From positions 83,937 to 147,936 of the forward strand of contig JAUJNX010000001.1 of NCBI GenBank assembly GCA_030447925.1: 64,000 bases of DNA, written 5' to 3'. The notes below the pieces were generated by a model. That model searched no databases. It worked only from the letters and a program-made list of their open reading frames with translations, and was not told where the DNA came from. The DNA comes from Egibacteraceae bacterium. Its GTDB lineage: Bacteria; Actinomycetota; Nitriliruptoria; Euzebyales; Egibacteraceae. Both the position numbers and the translations under genes were made by a program. Positions 1-9,080 of the stretch are shown here, one piece after another. Each line of letters opens with the position of its first letter. Position 1 is the stretch's first letter.

Positions 1-674
1 GCCGAGCAGGATCCCCAGGGCGACGAGCGGCACCCCGACGACGACGCCCATCGCGGCCGCTGTGCCCGGGATGCCGGGCAGCCGCTGCGCCGCCAGACCG
101 GTGAGCAGGGGCAGGACGAACCCGGCGTAGGAGAAGTGCACGGCGGTCAGCTCGACGATGACGGGGCCGAAGCCCAGCGGGGTCGCGCCCGCCCGCGACA
201 GCACGGCCCAGCCGCCGCCGACGGCGAGGAACACCGGCCCCGCGTCGACCGCCAGCTCCGCGGGGGAGCCGCCGCGCCCCCACGCCAGCCGCCGGTGCCG
301 GCCGCCGACCGGCGGCGCCGCGGGCGGGCCGCGCCAGCGCAGCAGCCGCTGCGCCCCGCCCACCGCGACCAGCGCCGTCACCGCCAGCCAGGGCAGGGCG
401 AGCGCGCCGCCCACGGGGCCGGGTGGGACGGCGACGGCGACCACGAGCAGCAAGGCCGCGGGCAGCCGCCCCGCGCCGCGGCCCGGAGCGCGCCCGATGG
501 CGTCGTGCCGCGCCCGCCGCCGTCCCCTCGGTCTGCCGCGGCCAGCAGCGGCAGCGCGAGCAGCACGACGCCGAGCGCCGCCCCGAGCAGCGCCGCCGCC
601 GCCCCGCCCGGGCGGAGCAGCAGGACGGCGGCGGCCCAGACCCCGACCCCGACCGCCGCCGCCCGCGTGCCCAT
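1..674 (-). pseudogene. YndJ-like multi-pass membrane protein, frameshifted and cut by the window edge
   Basis: The gene starts at the ATG at 674 and runs off the left end, so its C-terminus is missing. The N-terminal part is hydrophobic and read in one frame (start MGTRAAAVGVGVW). From about position 540 downward the membrane-like sequence continues in another frame (LPAALLLVVAVAV, PLGFGPVIVELTAVHF, YAGFVLPLLTG). The AVHFxYAGF block is the hallmark I recognise from YndJ-type proteins. One missing base between about 480 and 540, a G/C-rich stretch, would join the two frames. It is either a real pseudogene or a sequence error. The function of YndJ is unknown. Confidence 0.6.
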
Positions 675-740
675 CCCCCACCCTCCGCGCCTGGCGCCCA
701 GGGTAGGTCAGGCTCGTGAAGGATCTCACAAGGGGTCGGG

Positions 741-2327
741 TCACACGGACCCGGTCACCACGAAGGTGTTGAGGATGCGGTCCAGGGCCTCCAGGTCGCG
801 CTCGGCGTTGGCCTGGACGGCCACGCGGATGACGTAGGCCCGGTCCTCGGGGACGGCGCCGACGACCACGAAGGTCGCGCCCACGCCGCCGCAGTCGGTG
901 TAGAGGTCGAACTGGCCGGTGTACAGCGGGTCCTCGTAGGGCTGGCGGCCCTCGTAGGTGCACTGCTCGGACAGCTGCGGGTTGACCTCGTCGAGCAGGG
1001 TCGTCTCGTTCGCCTGCTGCGCGATCGCCGACGACGCGCTGAAGATCACCCCGGGGGTGTCCCAGCGGTTCTGCAGGCCCTCGAGGTCGGGGGCGGCGCG
1101 CACGTCGGTGATGGCCCGGCCCTCGGCGTCGGTGTAGGGGGCGCCGTCGACGTCGCTCCACTCGGTCGGCACCTCGACCTGCAGCGCGCCGGTGTCGTCG
1201 GTCACCTGGGTGTACTCGTAGCCGGCGGCGTCGGCGGGCGCGCCGCCCCCCGCGGTCGTGTCGCCCAGCTCCCGGGCGAAGGACGTGACGGCGACCAGGT
1301 CGTCGCCGTTGAGCTGGCCCTCCAGGACCTCCTGGCTGTCGAAGCGCAGGACCTCCAGGCGCAGGACGTCGTCGGCGTCGCGGCTGCGCAGGATGTCGCA
1401 GTAGCCCGCCATCGTGCCGTCCTCGCCGATGGTGACGTTCTCCAGGCGGGTGATGATGTCCCCGGAGGTGACCCCCGCCTCGTCCGCGGGGGAGCCGGAC
1501 GCGACGCTGGTGACCCACACGCCCGCGTCGCCCGTCTCGGGGTTGCCCAGCGCGACGCCGTTCACCCCGATGTAGGTGTCGTTCTCCTCGTCGCGGAGCT
1601 GCTCCACCAGCGGCTGGGCGTCGGTCACGCTGATCGCCAGGTTCTCGTCGGTGGTGACGTCCCCGGCGTAGTTGACCCCGACGACCCGGCCGTCCTGGGT
1701 GAGCAGCGGACCGCCGGAGTTGCCCGGGTTGATGCGTGCGCTGTGGGACAGGACGTTGTTCACCGAGGCCCAGGTCGTGTCGACGTCGTGGTCGCCCCGC
1801 GACACGATCCCGTCGGTGAGGGTGAACTCCGGCTCGCCGTTGGGGAAGCCGGCCGCGAAGACCTCGAGGCCCGTGCTCACCTCGCCGTCGTACCACTCCA
1901 GGAACGGGTAGTCCTGGCCCTCCAGGTCGATGACCGCGAGGTCGGAGCACTCCGAGACGCCCAGGACGCGGGCGTTGACGGGGTCCTCCGCGTCCCCGAC
2001 GTAGACGTTCAGCGACGCCGATCCCGTGACCACGTGGTTGTTGGTGACCACGATGCCCTCGGGGTCGATGAGGAAGCCGGACCCGCTGCCGGTCGCCTCG
2101 TACTCCCCGACCTCGGGCTCGCGGAACGCCCCCTCGGCCTCGATCCGGACGATGGCGGTGTCGGCCTCGTCGATGCTGCTGATGCCGCCGCCGGCGTCGG
2201 CCGTCTCCGAGCCCGCGTCGTCCGCGGCGGGCGAGTCCGCCACCTCCGCGTCGTCGTCCCCGCCTGCGGCGCAGCCGGCGAGGAGGGTGAGCGCCGCCAG
2301 CGCGGCGGCCAGGGAAGAGCGTGCCAT
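741..2327 (-). CDS. HtrA/DegP-like secreted serine protease lipoprotein with PDZ domain
   Basis: 528 aa. A signal peptide ends in a lipobox (LLAGC, Cys19), so the protein is predicted to be an exported lipoprotein. The trypsin-like domain has His98 (VVTNNHVV), Asp129 (ECSDLAVIDL) and Ser204 (NPGNSGGP), a complete triad. A PDZ-like region follows (ASGSPADEAGVTSGDIITRL), and then about 150 residues of a C-terminal domain I do not recognise. Its likely role is envelope protein quality control. The ATG at 2327 is chosen because it has an AGGA six bases upstream and gives a clean signal peptide; a longer in-frame extension upstream lacks one. The start codon and ribosome site lie in a hairpin (see 2326-2340). 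Confidence 0.85.
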   Translation of the reverse strand: MARSSLAAALAALTLLAGCAAGGDDDAEVADSPAADDAGSETADAGGGISSIDEADTAIVRIEAEGAFREPEVGEYEATGSGSGFLIDPEGIVVTNNHVVTGSASLNVYVGDAEDPVNARVLGVSECSDLAVIDLEGQDYPFLEWYDGEVSTGLEVFAAGFPNGEPEFTLTDGIVSRGDHDVDTTWASVNNVLSHSARINPGNSGGPLLTQDGRVVGVNYAGDVTTDENLAISVTDAQPLVEQLRDEENDTYIGVNGVALGNPETGDAGVWVTSVASGSPADEAGVTSGDIITRLENVTIGEDGTMAGYCDILRSRDADDVLRLEVLRFDSQEVLEGQLNGDDLVAVTSFARELGDTTAGGGAPADAAGYEYTQVTDDTGALQVEVPTEWSDVDGAPYTDAEGRAITDVRAAPDLEGLQNRWDTPGVIFSASSAIAQQANETTLLDEVNPQLSEQCTYEGRQPYEDPLYTGQFDLYTDCGGVGATFVVVGAVPEDRAYVIRVAVQANAERDLEALDRILNTFVVTGSV

Positions 2328-2340
2328 CAGGGGTCCTGAT
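2326..2340 (-). promoter_or_regulatory. Hairpin covering the ribosome site and start codon of the HtrA-like protease
   Basis: The mRNA reads AUCAGG-ACC-CCUGAU, a perfect six-pair stem with a three-base loop. The stem contains the AGGA ribosome site, and its last two bases are the A and U of the AUG start. This arrangement could hold translation back until the hairpin melts or is bound. That role is inference; the inverted repeat is seen directly. Confidence 0.5.
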
Positions 2341-2358
2341 CTCGCGGAACGTGAGGAA

Positions 2359-2380
2359 GGTCCCGCCGTACAGCGGGACC
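2359..2380. promoter_or_regulatory. Perfect 8-bp inverted repeat in the protease leader region
   Basis: GGTCCCGC and GCGGGACC are separated by six bases, 32 bases upstream of the protease start. It may be an operator or a leader hairpin. The 338-base gap between the divergent protease and sugar dehydrogenase genes (2328-2665) holds this repeat and the C-run/G-run hairpin at 2550; no gene was seen in it. Confidence 0.45.
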
Positions 2381-2549
2381 GACCGATTGCGCGAGGCGCA
2401 GGGTAGTGGATCCGCGCCGTCCTGTGCACGCTGCGTGAGGCCCACCCCGCGCGTGGTGGAGACGCCGGGTGACCCGAGTCCTGATACGGGTGACGTGCGC
2501 TTCCCCTACGGGCGCATATCGCCGTCCCCGCCGTAACACACACCGCTCG

Positions 2550-2565
2550 CCCCCCGTCTGGGGGG
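2550..2565. promoter_or_regulatory. C6-GTCT-G6 hairpin upstream of the sugar dehydrogenase
   Basis: A perfect inverted repeat of six C and six G with a GTCT loop lies 100 bases before the start at 2666. Similar C5/G5 hairpins lie 95-97 bases before the genes at 34158 (minus) and 47820 (plus). Here it sits between divergent genes, so it cannot be a terminator. Confidence 0.4.
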
Positions 2566-2665
2566 AACGCGTGCAGCACGTCCCGGCGGGGGGTGGATCC
2601 GGGCCACCACCGCAGACGCCGGGGCTGTCCCGCCCTGCCCCGTCCCGCTGACGCTGGAGACGCGC

Positions 2666-5482
2666 ATGCCCACGGTCCGTTCCCGCCTGCCACTGCTCGG
2701 TCTGGTGCTGTTCCTGATGGCGGGGCTGCTGGTCGCCCGCCCGGCGACCTCGGAGGCCGCCGTCCCCGCGGGCTTCCGCGACTTCACGGTCATGACGGGG
2801 CTGACCACCCCGACCACCATCGAGTTCGCCGACGACGGCCGCGTCTTCGTGGCCGAGAAGCGCGGCATCGTCAAGGTCTTCGACAGCCTCACCGACACGA
2901 CGCCGACCGTGTTCGCCGACCTGCGCACCAACGTCTACAACGCCGCGGACCGCGGGCTCCTGGGGCTCGCGCTGCACCCCGACTTCCCGGACGACCCGTC
3001 GGTCTACCTGCTCTACACCTACGACGGCGACATCGGCGGCAGCGCGCCCAAGTACGGGACCGGGGCCGACACCGACAACTGCCCCGTGGCCCAGTGCATC
3101 GTCAGCGGGCGGCTGACCAGGCTGACCGCCTCGGGGAACACCGCGACCGGCGCGGAGCAGGTCCTGGTCCACGACTGGTGCCAGCAGTACACGAGCCACT
3201 CGATCGGCCAGGTCGCGTTCGGCCCCGACGGCGCGCTGTACGCCTCGGCGGGCGACGGCGCCAGCTTCAGCAACGTGGACTACGGCCAGGCCGGGAACCC
3301 CTGCGGCGACCCGCCGGGGGCGACGGGCACCAACCTGACCGCCCCGACCGCCCAGGGCGGCGCCCTGCGCAGCCAGGACCTGCGCACGACCGGCGATCCG
3401 CTGGGCCTGGACGGCACCATCATCCGCATCGACCCGAAGACCGGCGCGGGCCTGGCGGACAACCCGCTGGCGAGCAGCGCCGACGCGAACGCCCGCCGGG
3501 TGATCGCCCACGGCCTGCGCAACCCGTTCCGCTTCACGTTCCGCCCCGGCACGGGCGAGCTGATCACCGGCGACGTCGGCTGGAACGTGTACGAGGAGGT
3601 CAACCGGGTCGCCGACCCCAACGACGCGGTCATCGAGAACTTCGGCTGGCCCTGCTACGAGGGCACGGGGCGCCAGAACGGCTACGACGGCGCGAACCTC
3701 GACCTCTGCGAGCAGCTGTACCCGACCAACTCGGTCACCCCGCCGCTGTTCCAGTGGCCCCACAGCGGCGAGGCCGTCGCCGGCGACGGGTGCGGGACGG
3801 GGCAGTCGTCGTCGTCCGGTGTCGCCTTCTACGCCGGCGGGGACTACCCCGACGCCTACGACGGGTCGCTGTTCTTCAGCGACTACTCGCGCGACTGCAT
3901 CTGGCGGATCCCCCGCGACGCGGCGGGGAACCTGGTGCCCGCCAGCGCGTCGCTGTTCGTCGACGACGCGAGCGGGCCGGTCGACCTGACCGTCGGGCCC
4001 GAGGGCGACCTGTACTACGTGGCGATCAAGACCGGCACGGTCCACCGCATCGGCTACTCGGCGGGCAACCAGGTGCCGTTCGCCGTCGCGACCGCCACCC
4101 CGACGTCGGGCGCGGCGCCGCTGGCGGTGCAGTTCGACGGGCGCGGGTCGAGCGACCCCGACACCGGCGACGTCCTCAGCTACAGCTGGGACCTCGACGG
4201 CAACGGCACCTTCGGCGACGCGACCACGCCGAACCCGACGCGGACCTACAGCGCGGCCGGGCCGGTGACCGTGCGGCTGCGCGTGACCGACCTGTTCGGG
4301 GCGACCGACGAGGCGGCGGTCACCGTCCAGGTCGGCGACACCGCCCCCGTGCCCGTGATCACCACGCCGGCCGCCGGGGCCGTCGCCACCGTCGGCAGCA
4401 CCGTGAGCTTCTCGGGCAGCGCGACCGACCCGCAGGCGGGGACGCTGCCCGCGTCCGCGCTGTCGTGGCGGGTCGACATCTACCACTGCTCGTCGCCGAC
4501 CTCGTGCCACCAGCACCCGGGGGCCGCGGCGTTCCCGGGGGTGGCGAGCGGCTCGTTCACGGTGCCCGAGCACGAGACCACCGCCTATCTCGACCTGGTG
4601 CTGACGGCCACGTCGGGCGGCGAGTCGCGCAGCACGTCACGGCGCATCGACTACCGCACCACGAACCTGACGTTCGCCTCCAGCCCGCCGGGCGTGCCGC
4701 TGGGCGTCGGGTCGGGAACCGTGACGCCGAACCCGACCGCCACGCGCACCGACTACACCAACAACCCGCTGTCGCTGAGCGCACCGTCGACCGTGACCAT
4801 CGGCGGCGTCCCCTACGCGTTCACCAACTGGTCCGACGGCGGGCCGCAGGTCGGCGACCGCCGCGTGCCGGCGGCCGCGACCACCTACACCGCCTACTAC
4901 CGCCGCACCGACCTGGTGGCCGGGCGGACGCTGTTCCGCGACACCTTCAGCAACATGTCCAGCAGCGGCTGGACGCCGCTGACGGCGCCGAGGTCGTGGT
5001 CGGTCTGCGCGCCGGACGCGAACAACAACGGCCAGTACTGCGCCGCGCGGGTGACCGGCAACGGCGCCATCACCGCCCGCGGTGACGCGACCTGGGGCAA
5101 CTACAGCGTGCAGGCCGCGGTGCGGCCGATGGAGGATCGCGGCGGCGGCGCCGTCCTGGGCCGCGTGCAGGGCGCCAACGCCTACTACCAGCTGGAGCTG
5201 CGCCGGGTGAACGGCCAGAAGAGCTGGACGCTGTACCGCCGCACGCCGACGTCGTGGGTGCGGCTGGGCGGCGGGCTGTTCGACTACACGATCGGCCAGC
5301 CGATCACCCTGCGGCTGGACATGCGCGGCACGACCCTCACGGCCGCGGCGTCCCGCAACGGCGGGTCGTCGTTCACCACCCTGGGCACCGTCACCGACGG
5401 CGCGTACCGCACGGGCCGGGTCGGCCTGCGCGCCTGGGACACCCCGGTGCGCTTCGACACCGTCCAGGTGATCGCCCGCTGA
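2666..5482 (+). CDS. Secreted PQQ-type glucose/sorbosone dehydrogenase with PKD domain
   Basis: 938 aa with an N-terminal signal peptide (LPLLGLVLFLMAGLLVA). Residues of about 35-470 form the six-bladed propeller of the glucose/sorbosone dehydrogenase family (GLLGLALHPDF, HSIGQVAFGPDGALY, GLRNPFRFTF, GDVGWNVYEEV). A PKD domain follows (DPDTGDVLSYSWDLDGNG), then a second Ig-like region, a repeat-like segment, and a C-terminal domain resembling concanavalin-type lectin folds (DATWGNYSVQAAVRP). It probably oxidises or binds sugars outside the cell; PQQ dependence is inferred from the family. Only a weak ribosome site (GGAGACGCGC) precedes the ATG. A strong terminator follows. Confidence 0.85.
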   Translation: MPTVRSRLPLLGLVLFLMAGLLVARPATSEAAVPAGFRDFTVMTGLTTPTTIEFADDGRVFVAEKRGIVKVFDSLTDTTPTVFADLRTNVYNAADRGLLGLALHPDFPDDPSVYLLYTYDGDIGGSAPKYGTGADTDNCPVAQCIVSGRLTRLTASGNTATGAEQVLVHDWCQQYTSHSIGQVAFGPDGALYASAGDGASFSNVDYGQAGNPCGDPPGATGTNLTAPTAQGGALRSQDLRTTGDPLGLDGTIIRIDPKTGAGLADNPLASSADANARRVIAHGLRNPFRFTFRPGTGELITGDVGWNVYEEVNRVADPNDAVIENFGWPCYEGTGRQNGYDGANLDLCEQLYPTNSVTPPLFQWPHSGEAVAGDGCGTGQSSSSGVAFYAGGDYPDAYDGSLFFSDYSRDCIWRIPRDAAGNLVPASASLFVDDASGPVDLTVGPEGDLYYVAIKTGTVHRIGYSAGNQVPFAVATATPTSGAAPLAVQFDGRGSSDPDTGDVLSYSWDLDGNGTFGDATTPNPTRTYSAAGPVTVRLRVTDLFGATDEAAVTVQVGDTAPVPVITTPAAGAVATVGSTVSFSGSATDPQAGTLPASALSWRVDIYHCSSPTSCHQHPGAAAFPGVASGSFTVPEHETTAYLDLVLTATSGGESRSTSRRIDYRTTNLTFASSPPGVPLGVGSGTVTPNPTATRTDYTNNPLSLSAPSTVTIGGVPYAFTNWSDGGPQVGDRRVPAAATTYTAYYRRTDLVAGRTLFRDTFSNMSSSGWTPLTAPRSWSVCAPDANNNGQYCAARVTGNGAITARGDATWGNYSVQAAVRPMEDRGGGAVLGRVQGANAYYQLELRRVNGQKSWTLYRRTPTSWVRLGGGLFDYTIGQPITLRLDMRGTTLTAAASRNGGSSFTTLGTVTDGAYRTGRVGLRAWDTPVRFDTVQVIAR

Positions 5483-5493
5483 CCCGCCGGCGG

Positions 5494-5523
5494 CGCGGGG
5501 GGAGCCGTCCGGCTCCCCCCGCG
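5494..5523. terminator. Bidirectional terminator hairpin
   Basis: A perfect 13-bp stem (CGCGGGGGGAGCC and its complement) with a GTCC loop lies between two convergent stop codons, at 5482 and 5528. It likely ends both transcripts. Confidence 0.75.
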
Positions 5524-5527
5524 GCCG

Positions 5528-6850
5528 TCACGCGCGGGTGAAGACCCCGAGCTCGGCGTACTGGTGACCCGGGAAGACCGTCTGGGCCGACCCGACGCCG
5601 CCGCGCTTGATGCACAGCTCGGCCAGCACGTCGCGGTAGTCCACCGCCTTGGCGAGGTTGCCGCCGACCAGCGCCTCGTCGGCGAGGCCGGGCCAGCGGC
5701 CGTGGACCCGGCCGCCGACCACGCCCGCACCGATCGCGAGCATGGCGTTGCCGTAGCCGTGGTCGGTCCCGCCGCTGTCGTTGCGCCGCGCGCGCCGCCC
5801 GAACTCCGAGCAGGTCACGATCGTGGTCGTGGACAGGGCGTCCCCGAGGTCGTCGCAGAACGCCCCCAGGGCGGCGCCGAGGTCGGCGATGTGGCGGTAC
5901 ATGTCGCCGTTGGCGTCGCCGCCGTCGCCCATGCGCGTGTGGGTGTCCCAGCCGCCGACGTCGACGCAGGCGACCTGCAGCCCGATGCCGGCCTTCTTGA
6001 CCCGGGCGACCTCCCGCAGGGCGCCGGCGAAGCCGCCCTCCGGGTAGGTGACCGCCGGTTCGTAGGGGGTGGCCGCCACCTGCTCGGCGGTGGCCAGGGC
6101 GCCCAGGGTGGCCGTGACCGGCTGGTGCGCCGGGTGCCCCGGCTCGTCGTACAGCCGGCCGAGGGTGGTCGCCAGCGCGGCTGGGTCGGGACCGCGCAGG
6201 GCGAAGCCGTCCAGCGAGCGCAGCGCCAGCGCGGAGCCCGGCCCCTGCAGCGAGCCGGGCAGGCCCCCGCCGAAGGCGACGGCCTCGAAGGGGCTGGCCG
6301 TACCGCCGGCGGCGCTGAAGCGGTTGGCCCAGCCCGACCCGATGTCGGCGGTGGCGCCGCGCTCGTAGGTGCGCGTCGCCTGCTCGTGGCTGTAGTCCGG
6401 CTGCTCGATGGCGACACCCTGGATGGCGCCGAAGCGCCCGGACTGCCAGTACTTGCCCAGCGGGCCGGCGAGCCCGGGGTGCAGGCCGAACAGCTCGTCG
6501 GCGTGGCCCAGCCGGGAACGCGGGACGGCGAGGTTGCCGCGCAGCCCCGCGTAGTCGGGGTCGCCGTGGGGCACGACGAAGGACAGGCCGTCGGCGCCGC
6601 CGCGCAGGAACACCACCACGACGGTGTTGGTCGCCGCCGCCGGCTCCTGCGCGAAGGCCATGCGCGTGGTCACGAGCTGGCGGGCCAGCGGGGCGACCGC
6701 CAGCGCGGCGCCGCCCTGGAGCAGTTTCCGACGGGTGAAGCCGTAGCGCCACGGGTCGGCGACGGTGTCGTCGCAGCCGCAGCGGACGTGGTCGTCGTCG
6801 GCGGGCGGGGCCGCGCCGGTGGCAGGTCGGGACGTGTCGATCTGCTGCAT
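5528..6850 (-). CDS. DUF1501 family protein, Tat-exported
   Basis: 440 aa. A twin-arginine signal (TRRKLLQGG, about residues 39-47) precedes the DUF1501 domain, a sulfatase-like fold (VVVFLRGGADGLSFV, VDVGGWDTH, TIVTCSEFGRR, DHGYGNAML). Members are exported and nearly always paired with a DUF1800 protein; their reaction is not established. An AGGAG lies six bases before the ATG. The gene starts nine bases after the stop of the DUF1800 gene, so the two form an operon. Confidence 0.9.
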   Translation of the reverse strand: MQQIDTSRPATGAAPPADDDHVRCGCDDTVADPWRYGFTRRKLLQGGAALAVAPLARQLVTTRMAFAQEPAAATNTVVVVFLRGGADGLSFVVPHGDPDYAGLRGNLAVPRSRLGHADELFGLHPGLAGPLGKYWQSGRFGAIQGVAIEQPDYSHEQATRTYERGATADIGSGWANRFSAAGGTASPFEAVAFGGGLPGSLQGPGSALALRSLDGFALRGPDPAALATTLGRLYDEPGHPAHQPVTATLGALATAEQVAATPYEPAVTYPEGGFAGALREVARVKKAGIGLQVACVDVGGWDTHTRMGDGGDANGDMYRHIADLGAALGAFCDDLGDALSTTTIVTCSEFGRRARRNDSGGTDHGYGNAMLAIGAGVVGGRVHGRWPGLADEALVGGNLAKAVDYRDVLAELCIKRGGVGSAQTVFPGHQYAELGVFTRA

Positions 6851-6859
6851 GGGGGGCTC

Positions 6860-8491
6860 CTAGCGCTGCAGGGAGTAGGGCGACCGGAGGAGGGTGGGGA
6901 CGACGCGGCGCAGCAGGCCGGCGCGCGCCGCGTCGTCGCCGACGGGGTCGTCGGCGCCGCGCGCGGTGTAGGCGATCAGCGCCTCGCGGTGGGCGGGCGC
7001 CAGGGGCTGGTGCACCAGGTGCAGCGCGGCGGCGTCCACCAGGTCGCCGACCGTGGCGGGGGCCGGGTCCAGCAGCCGGCCGAGCACGTCGGCGGCGGGC
7101 TCCAGGACGTCGTCGTAGTCCCCGGCCGCCAGCGCCTGGTGCAGGTTCCAGCGCGTGTAGAGGTTGCCGCTGTCGACCCAGGCGGTGCCCGCGATCGGGT
7201 AGCCGTACGGCGAGGGGTGCTGGAACGGCTCCATGCCCAGCCGCCGCAGCGCGTTGGTCAGGGCGCCGGGCCGCTCGGTGCGCGGCTGGGGGGCGAACCC
7301 GAGCGCGCGGATGGCGCCCAGGAGGTCCTCGTTCGGGCGCGTCACCTTCTGGCCGACGGAACCGGCGAACTCCTCGGACTCGAACAGGGCCTGCAGGACG
7401 GGCGCAATCTGGGTGTCGCCGTCCAGGTACACCTGCGCGAGCCGGTCGACCAGCGTCGCGGGCGGGTCCTCGGCGACGAAGCGCTGGACCAGCCGGCGGG
7501 CGAGCCGCTGGGCGGTCGACGGGTGGTGGGCCAGGTGGTCCACGAAGCGCAGCGCCTCGGTCTCACCGTCGGGGGAGTCGTTGGCCGAGGTGAAGTCCAG
7601 GACGGTGACGGGCCCGACGGCGTGCCACTCGGGCCGGTACCGGTAGGTCTGCGCGGCCGGAGCGTTGTCGGTCGTCAGCCCGGTGAGCAGGCGCGCCGCG
7701 TTCTTGACGTCGTCCTCGGTGTAGCCCGCCTCCACGCCCAGGGTGTGGATCTCCATCAGCTCGCGGGCGTAGTTCTCGTTGGGGACCTGGTCGCCGTCGC
7801 CGCGCGACTCCTCCTGGCTCAGGTAGCCGAGCATGGCGGGACTGGTCGCCTGCGCGGCGAGCAGGTCGGCGAACCGCCCCAGCGCGTGCGCCCGGACGAC
7901 CTCGCGGTCCTCCTCCAGCTTGCGGGCGGCGAGGTGGTTGCCAGTGGGCAGGGCCGGCACGTTGAGGTGGTCGGTCCAGAACTCGACCATGCGCTCGAAC
8001 AGCTGGCGGCGGCTGTAGAGCTGGCGCAGCACGGCCGCCTGCCCCAGCGCGGCGCGCGCCGCCTGGTCCCCGGTCGGCTCCCCGGGGGTGACCAGCTCGC
8101 CGGCTCTGCGGGCGAGCTGCGGGTGGGTCTCGGCGAGGACCGCCTCGATCCCGCCGTCGTCCAGGCCCGGGTCGAGCTGCTCGGCGAGCCAGGTCGCGGC
8201 GCCGCGCTCGCGGACGTCGGCGACCAGCGCTGCGGTGGCGCCGAAGGTGGCCCGGCTGAGCAGGTGCACGACCGGGTCGGCGGCCCGGACCGTGGGCACG
8301 GGACCCGCCGCAGGCTCCGCGGGCTCCCCCGGCACCGGGGGGTCCGGTGCGGGTGGGTCCTGGACCGGCGGTGCCATGACGGCGAGCGCCCCCGATCCCC
8401 ACAGGGGCGCCGCGCCCAGCATCCGGAGCAGCCCCCGGCGGCTCACGCCCGGGTGGCCCTGCAGCCCGGGAGGCTGCTGGTCTAGCTCCAC
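6860..8491 (-). CDS. DUF1800 family protein, Tat-exported
   Basis: About 543 aa. A twin-arginine signal (SRRGLLRMLG) is followed by a typical DUF1800 sequence (HLLSRATFGAT, FWTDHLNVPA, PNENYARELMEIHTLGV, RLLTGLT). Function is unknown; it works with the neighbouring DUF1501 protein in known operons. I place the start at the GTG at 8491 because GAGGAG lies seven bases before it. An in-frame GTG at 8506 would add five residues but has no ribosome site. A pair of overlapping inverted repeats lies just upstream (8508-8532). Confidence 0.88.
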   Translation of the reverse strand: MELDQQPPGLQGHPGVSRRGLLRMLGAAPLWGSGALAVMAPPVQDPPAPDPPVPGEPAEPAAGPVPTVRAADPVVHLLSRATFGATAALVADVRERGAATWLAEQLDPGLDDGGIEAVLAETHPQLARRAGELVTPGEPTGDQAARAALGQAAVLRQLYSRRQLFERMVEFWTDHLNVPALPTGNHLAARKLEEDREVVRAHALGRFADLLAAQATSPAMLGYLSQEESRGDGDQVPNENYARELMEIHTLGVEAGYTEDDVKNAARLLTGLTTDNAPAAQTYRYRPEWHAVGPVTVLDFTSANDSPDGETEALRFVDHLAHHPSTAQRLARRLVQRFVAEDPPATLVDRLAQVYLDGDTQIAPVLQALFESEEFAGSVGQKVTRPNEDLLGAIRALGFAPQPRTERPGALTNALRRLGMEPFQHPSPYGYPIAGTAWVDSGNLYTRWNLHQALAAGDYDDVLEPAADVLGRLLDPAPATVGDLVDAAALHLVHQPLAPAHREALIAYTARGADDPVGDDAARAGLLRRVVPTLLRSPYSLQR

Positions 8492-8507
8492 GTCGCGTCT
8501 CCTCACT

Positions 8508-8532
8508 CACACCGGTGTGGCGATTTGCCACA
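8508..8532. promoter_or_regulatory. Two overlapping palindromes before the DUF1800-DUF1501 operon
   Basis: CACACCGGTGTG (8508-8519) is a perfect 12-base palindrome. It overlaps TGTGGC-GATTT-GCCACA (8516-8532), a second perfect inverted repeat. They lie 16 bases before the preferred start codon, a typical operator position. The 190 bases beyond, up to 8700, hold no gene. Confidence 0.5.
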
Positions 8533-8699
8533 GATGTGATTGAAGCGACGCTTGCGCACCCCGCTACCTGTCCGAAAGGACAATGCGGGTACAGGTAATG
8601 AAACCAGCCGTACCGGCGTCGCTTTCGCCGGACCGCTCAGCACGACGAGGCCCGGCTCCGCCTGCTCCGGACGCCGGGGCTTCGCGGTGCTCCCGCGCC

Positions 8700-9035
8700 C
8701 TACTCGGGCAGGCGGCCCGCCCGCTGGGGAAGCGCGCTGCGGCGTAGGCTACGCCCGAGCAGCCCGTGTCCGGCCTCGCGGTGCGCCGCCTCGACGACGC
8801 GCAACGCGACGTGCGCCGCCTCCTCCGCGCTGTCCGCCTTGACGAGCAGGTAGGCCGACACGGTCCCGCCCGCCTCGGTCAGCAGGACGTGGCGCGTGAG
8901 GCCGGTGTCGTGGGCCTGCTTTCTCACCGCGTCGAGGTCCGTCTCGTCCAGCGGGGCCGCGACCTCGTGCTGCACCCACGCCCACCAGACGGGCCGCTCG
9001 TCCTGCCGCCAGGGCCGCCAGATGCTGCCGCTCAC
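8700..9035 (-). CDS. Small hypothetical protein
   Basis: 111 aa, starting at GTG with GGGAG six bases upstream. The sequence is soluble, with a tryptophan-rich start (SIWRPWRQ, VWWAWVQHEV) and a mixed alpha/beta middle (SAYLLVKADSAEEAAHVALRVVEAA). I do not recognise a family. It is divergent from the XRE regulator at 9212, and the shared promoter holds a 9-bp inverted repeat, so the two may be co-regulated. Confidence 0.6.
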   Translation of the reverse strand: MSGSIWRPWRQDERPVWWAWVQHEVAAPLDETDLDAVRKQAHDTGLTRHVLLTEAGGTVSAYLLVKADSAEEAAHVALRVVEAAHREAGHGLLGRSLRRSALPQRAGRLPE

Positions 9036-9080
9036 GCCGCGCTCCCGCGGTCCGCCCGCCTCGCCACGCTCCGTCCCCCT

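Noticed and set aside
2593..2665. An earlier, longer start for the sugar dehydrogenase
   Set aside because: The sequence before 2666 gives no signal peptide in frame; the ATG at 2666 gives a clean one.
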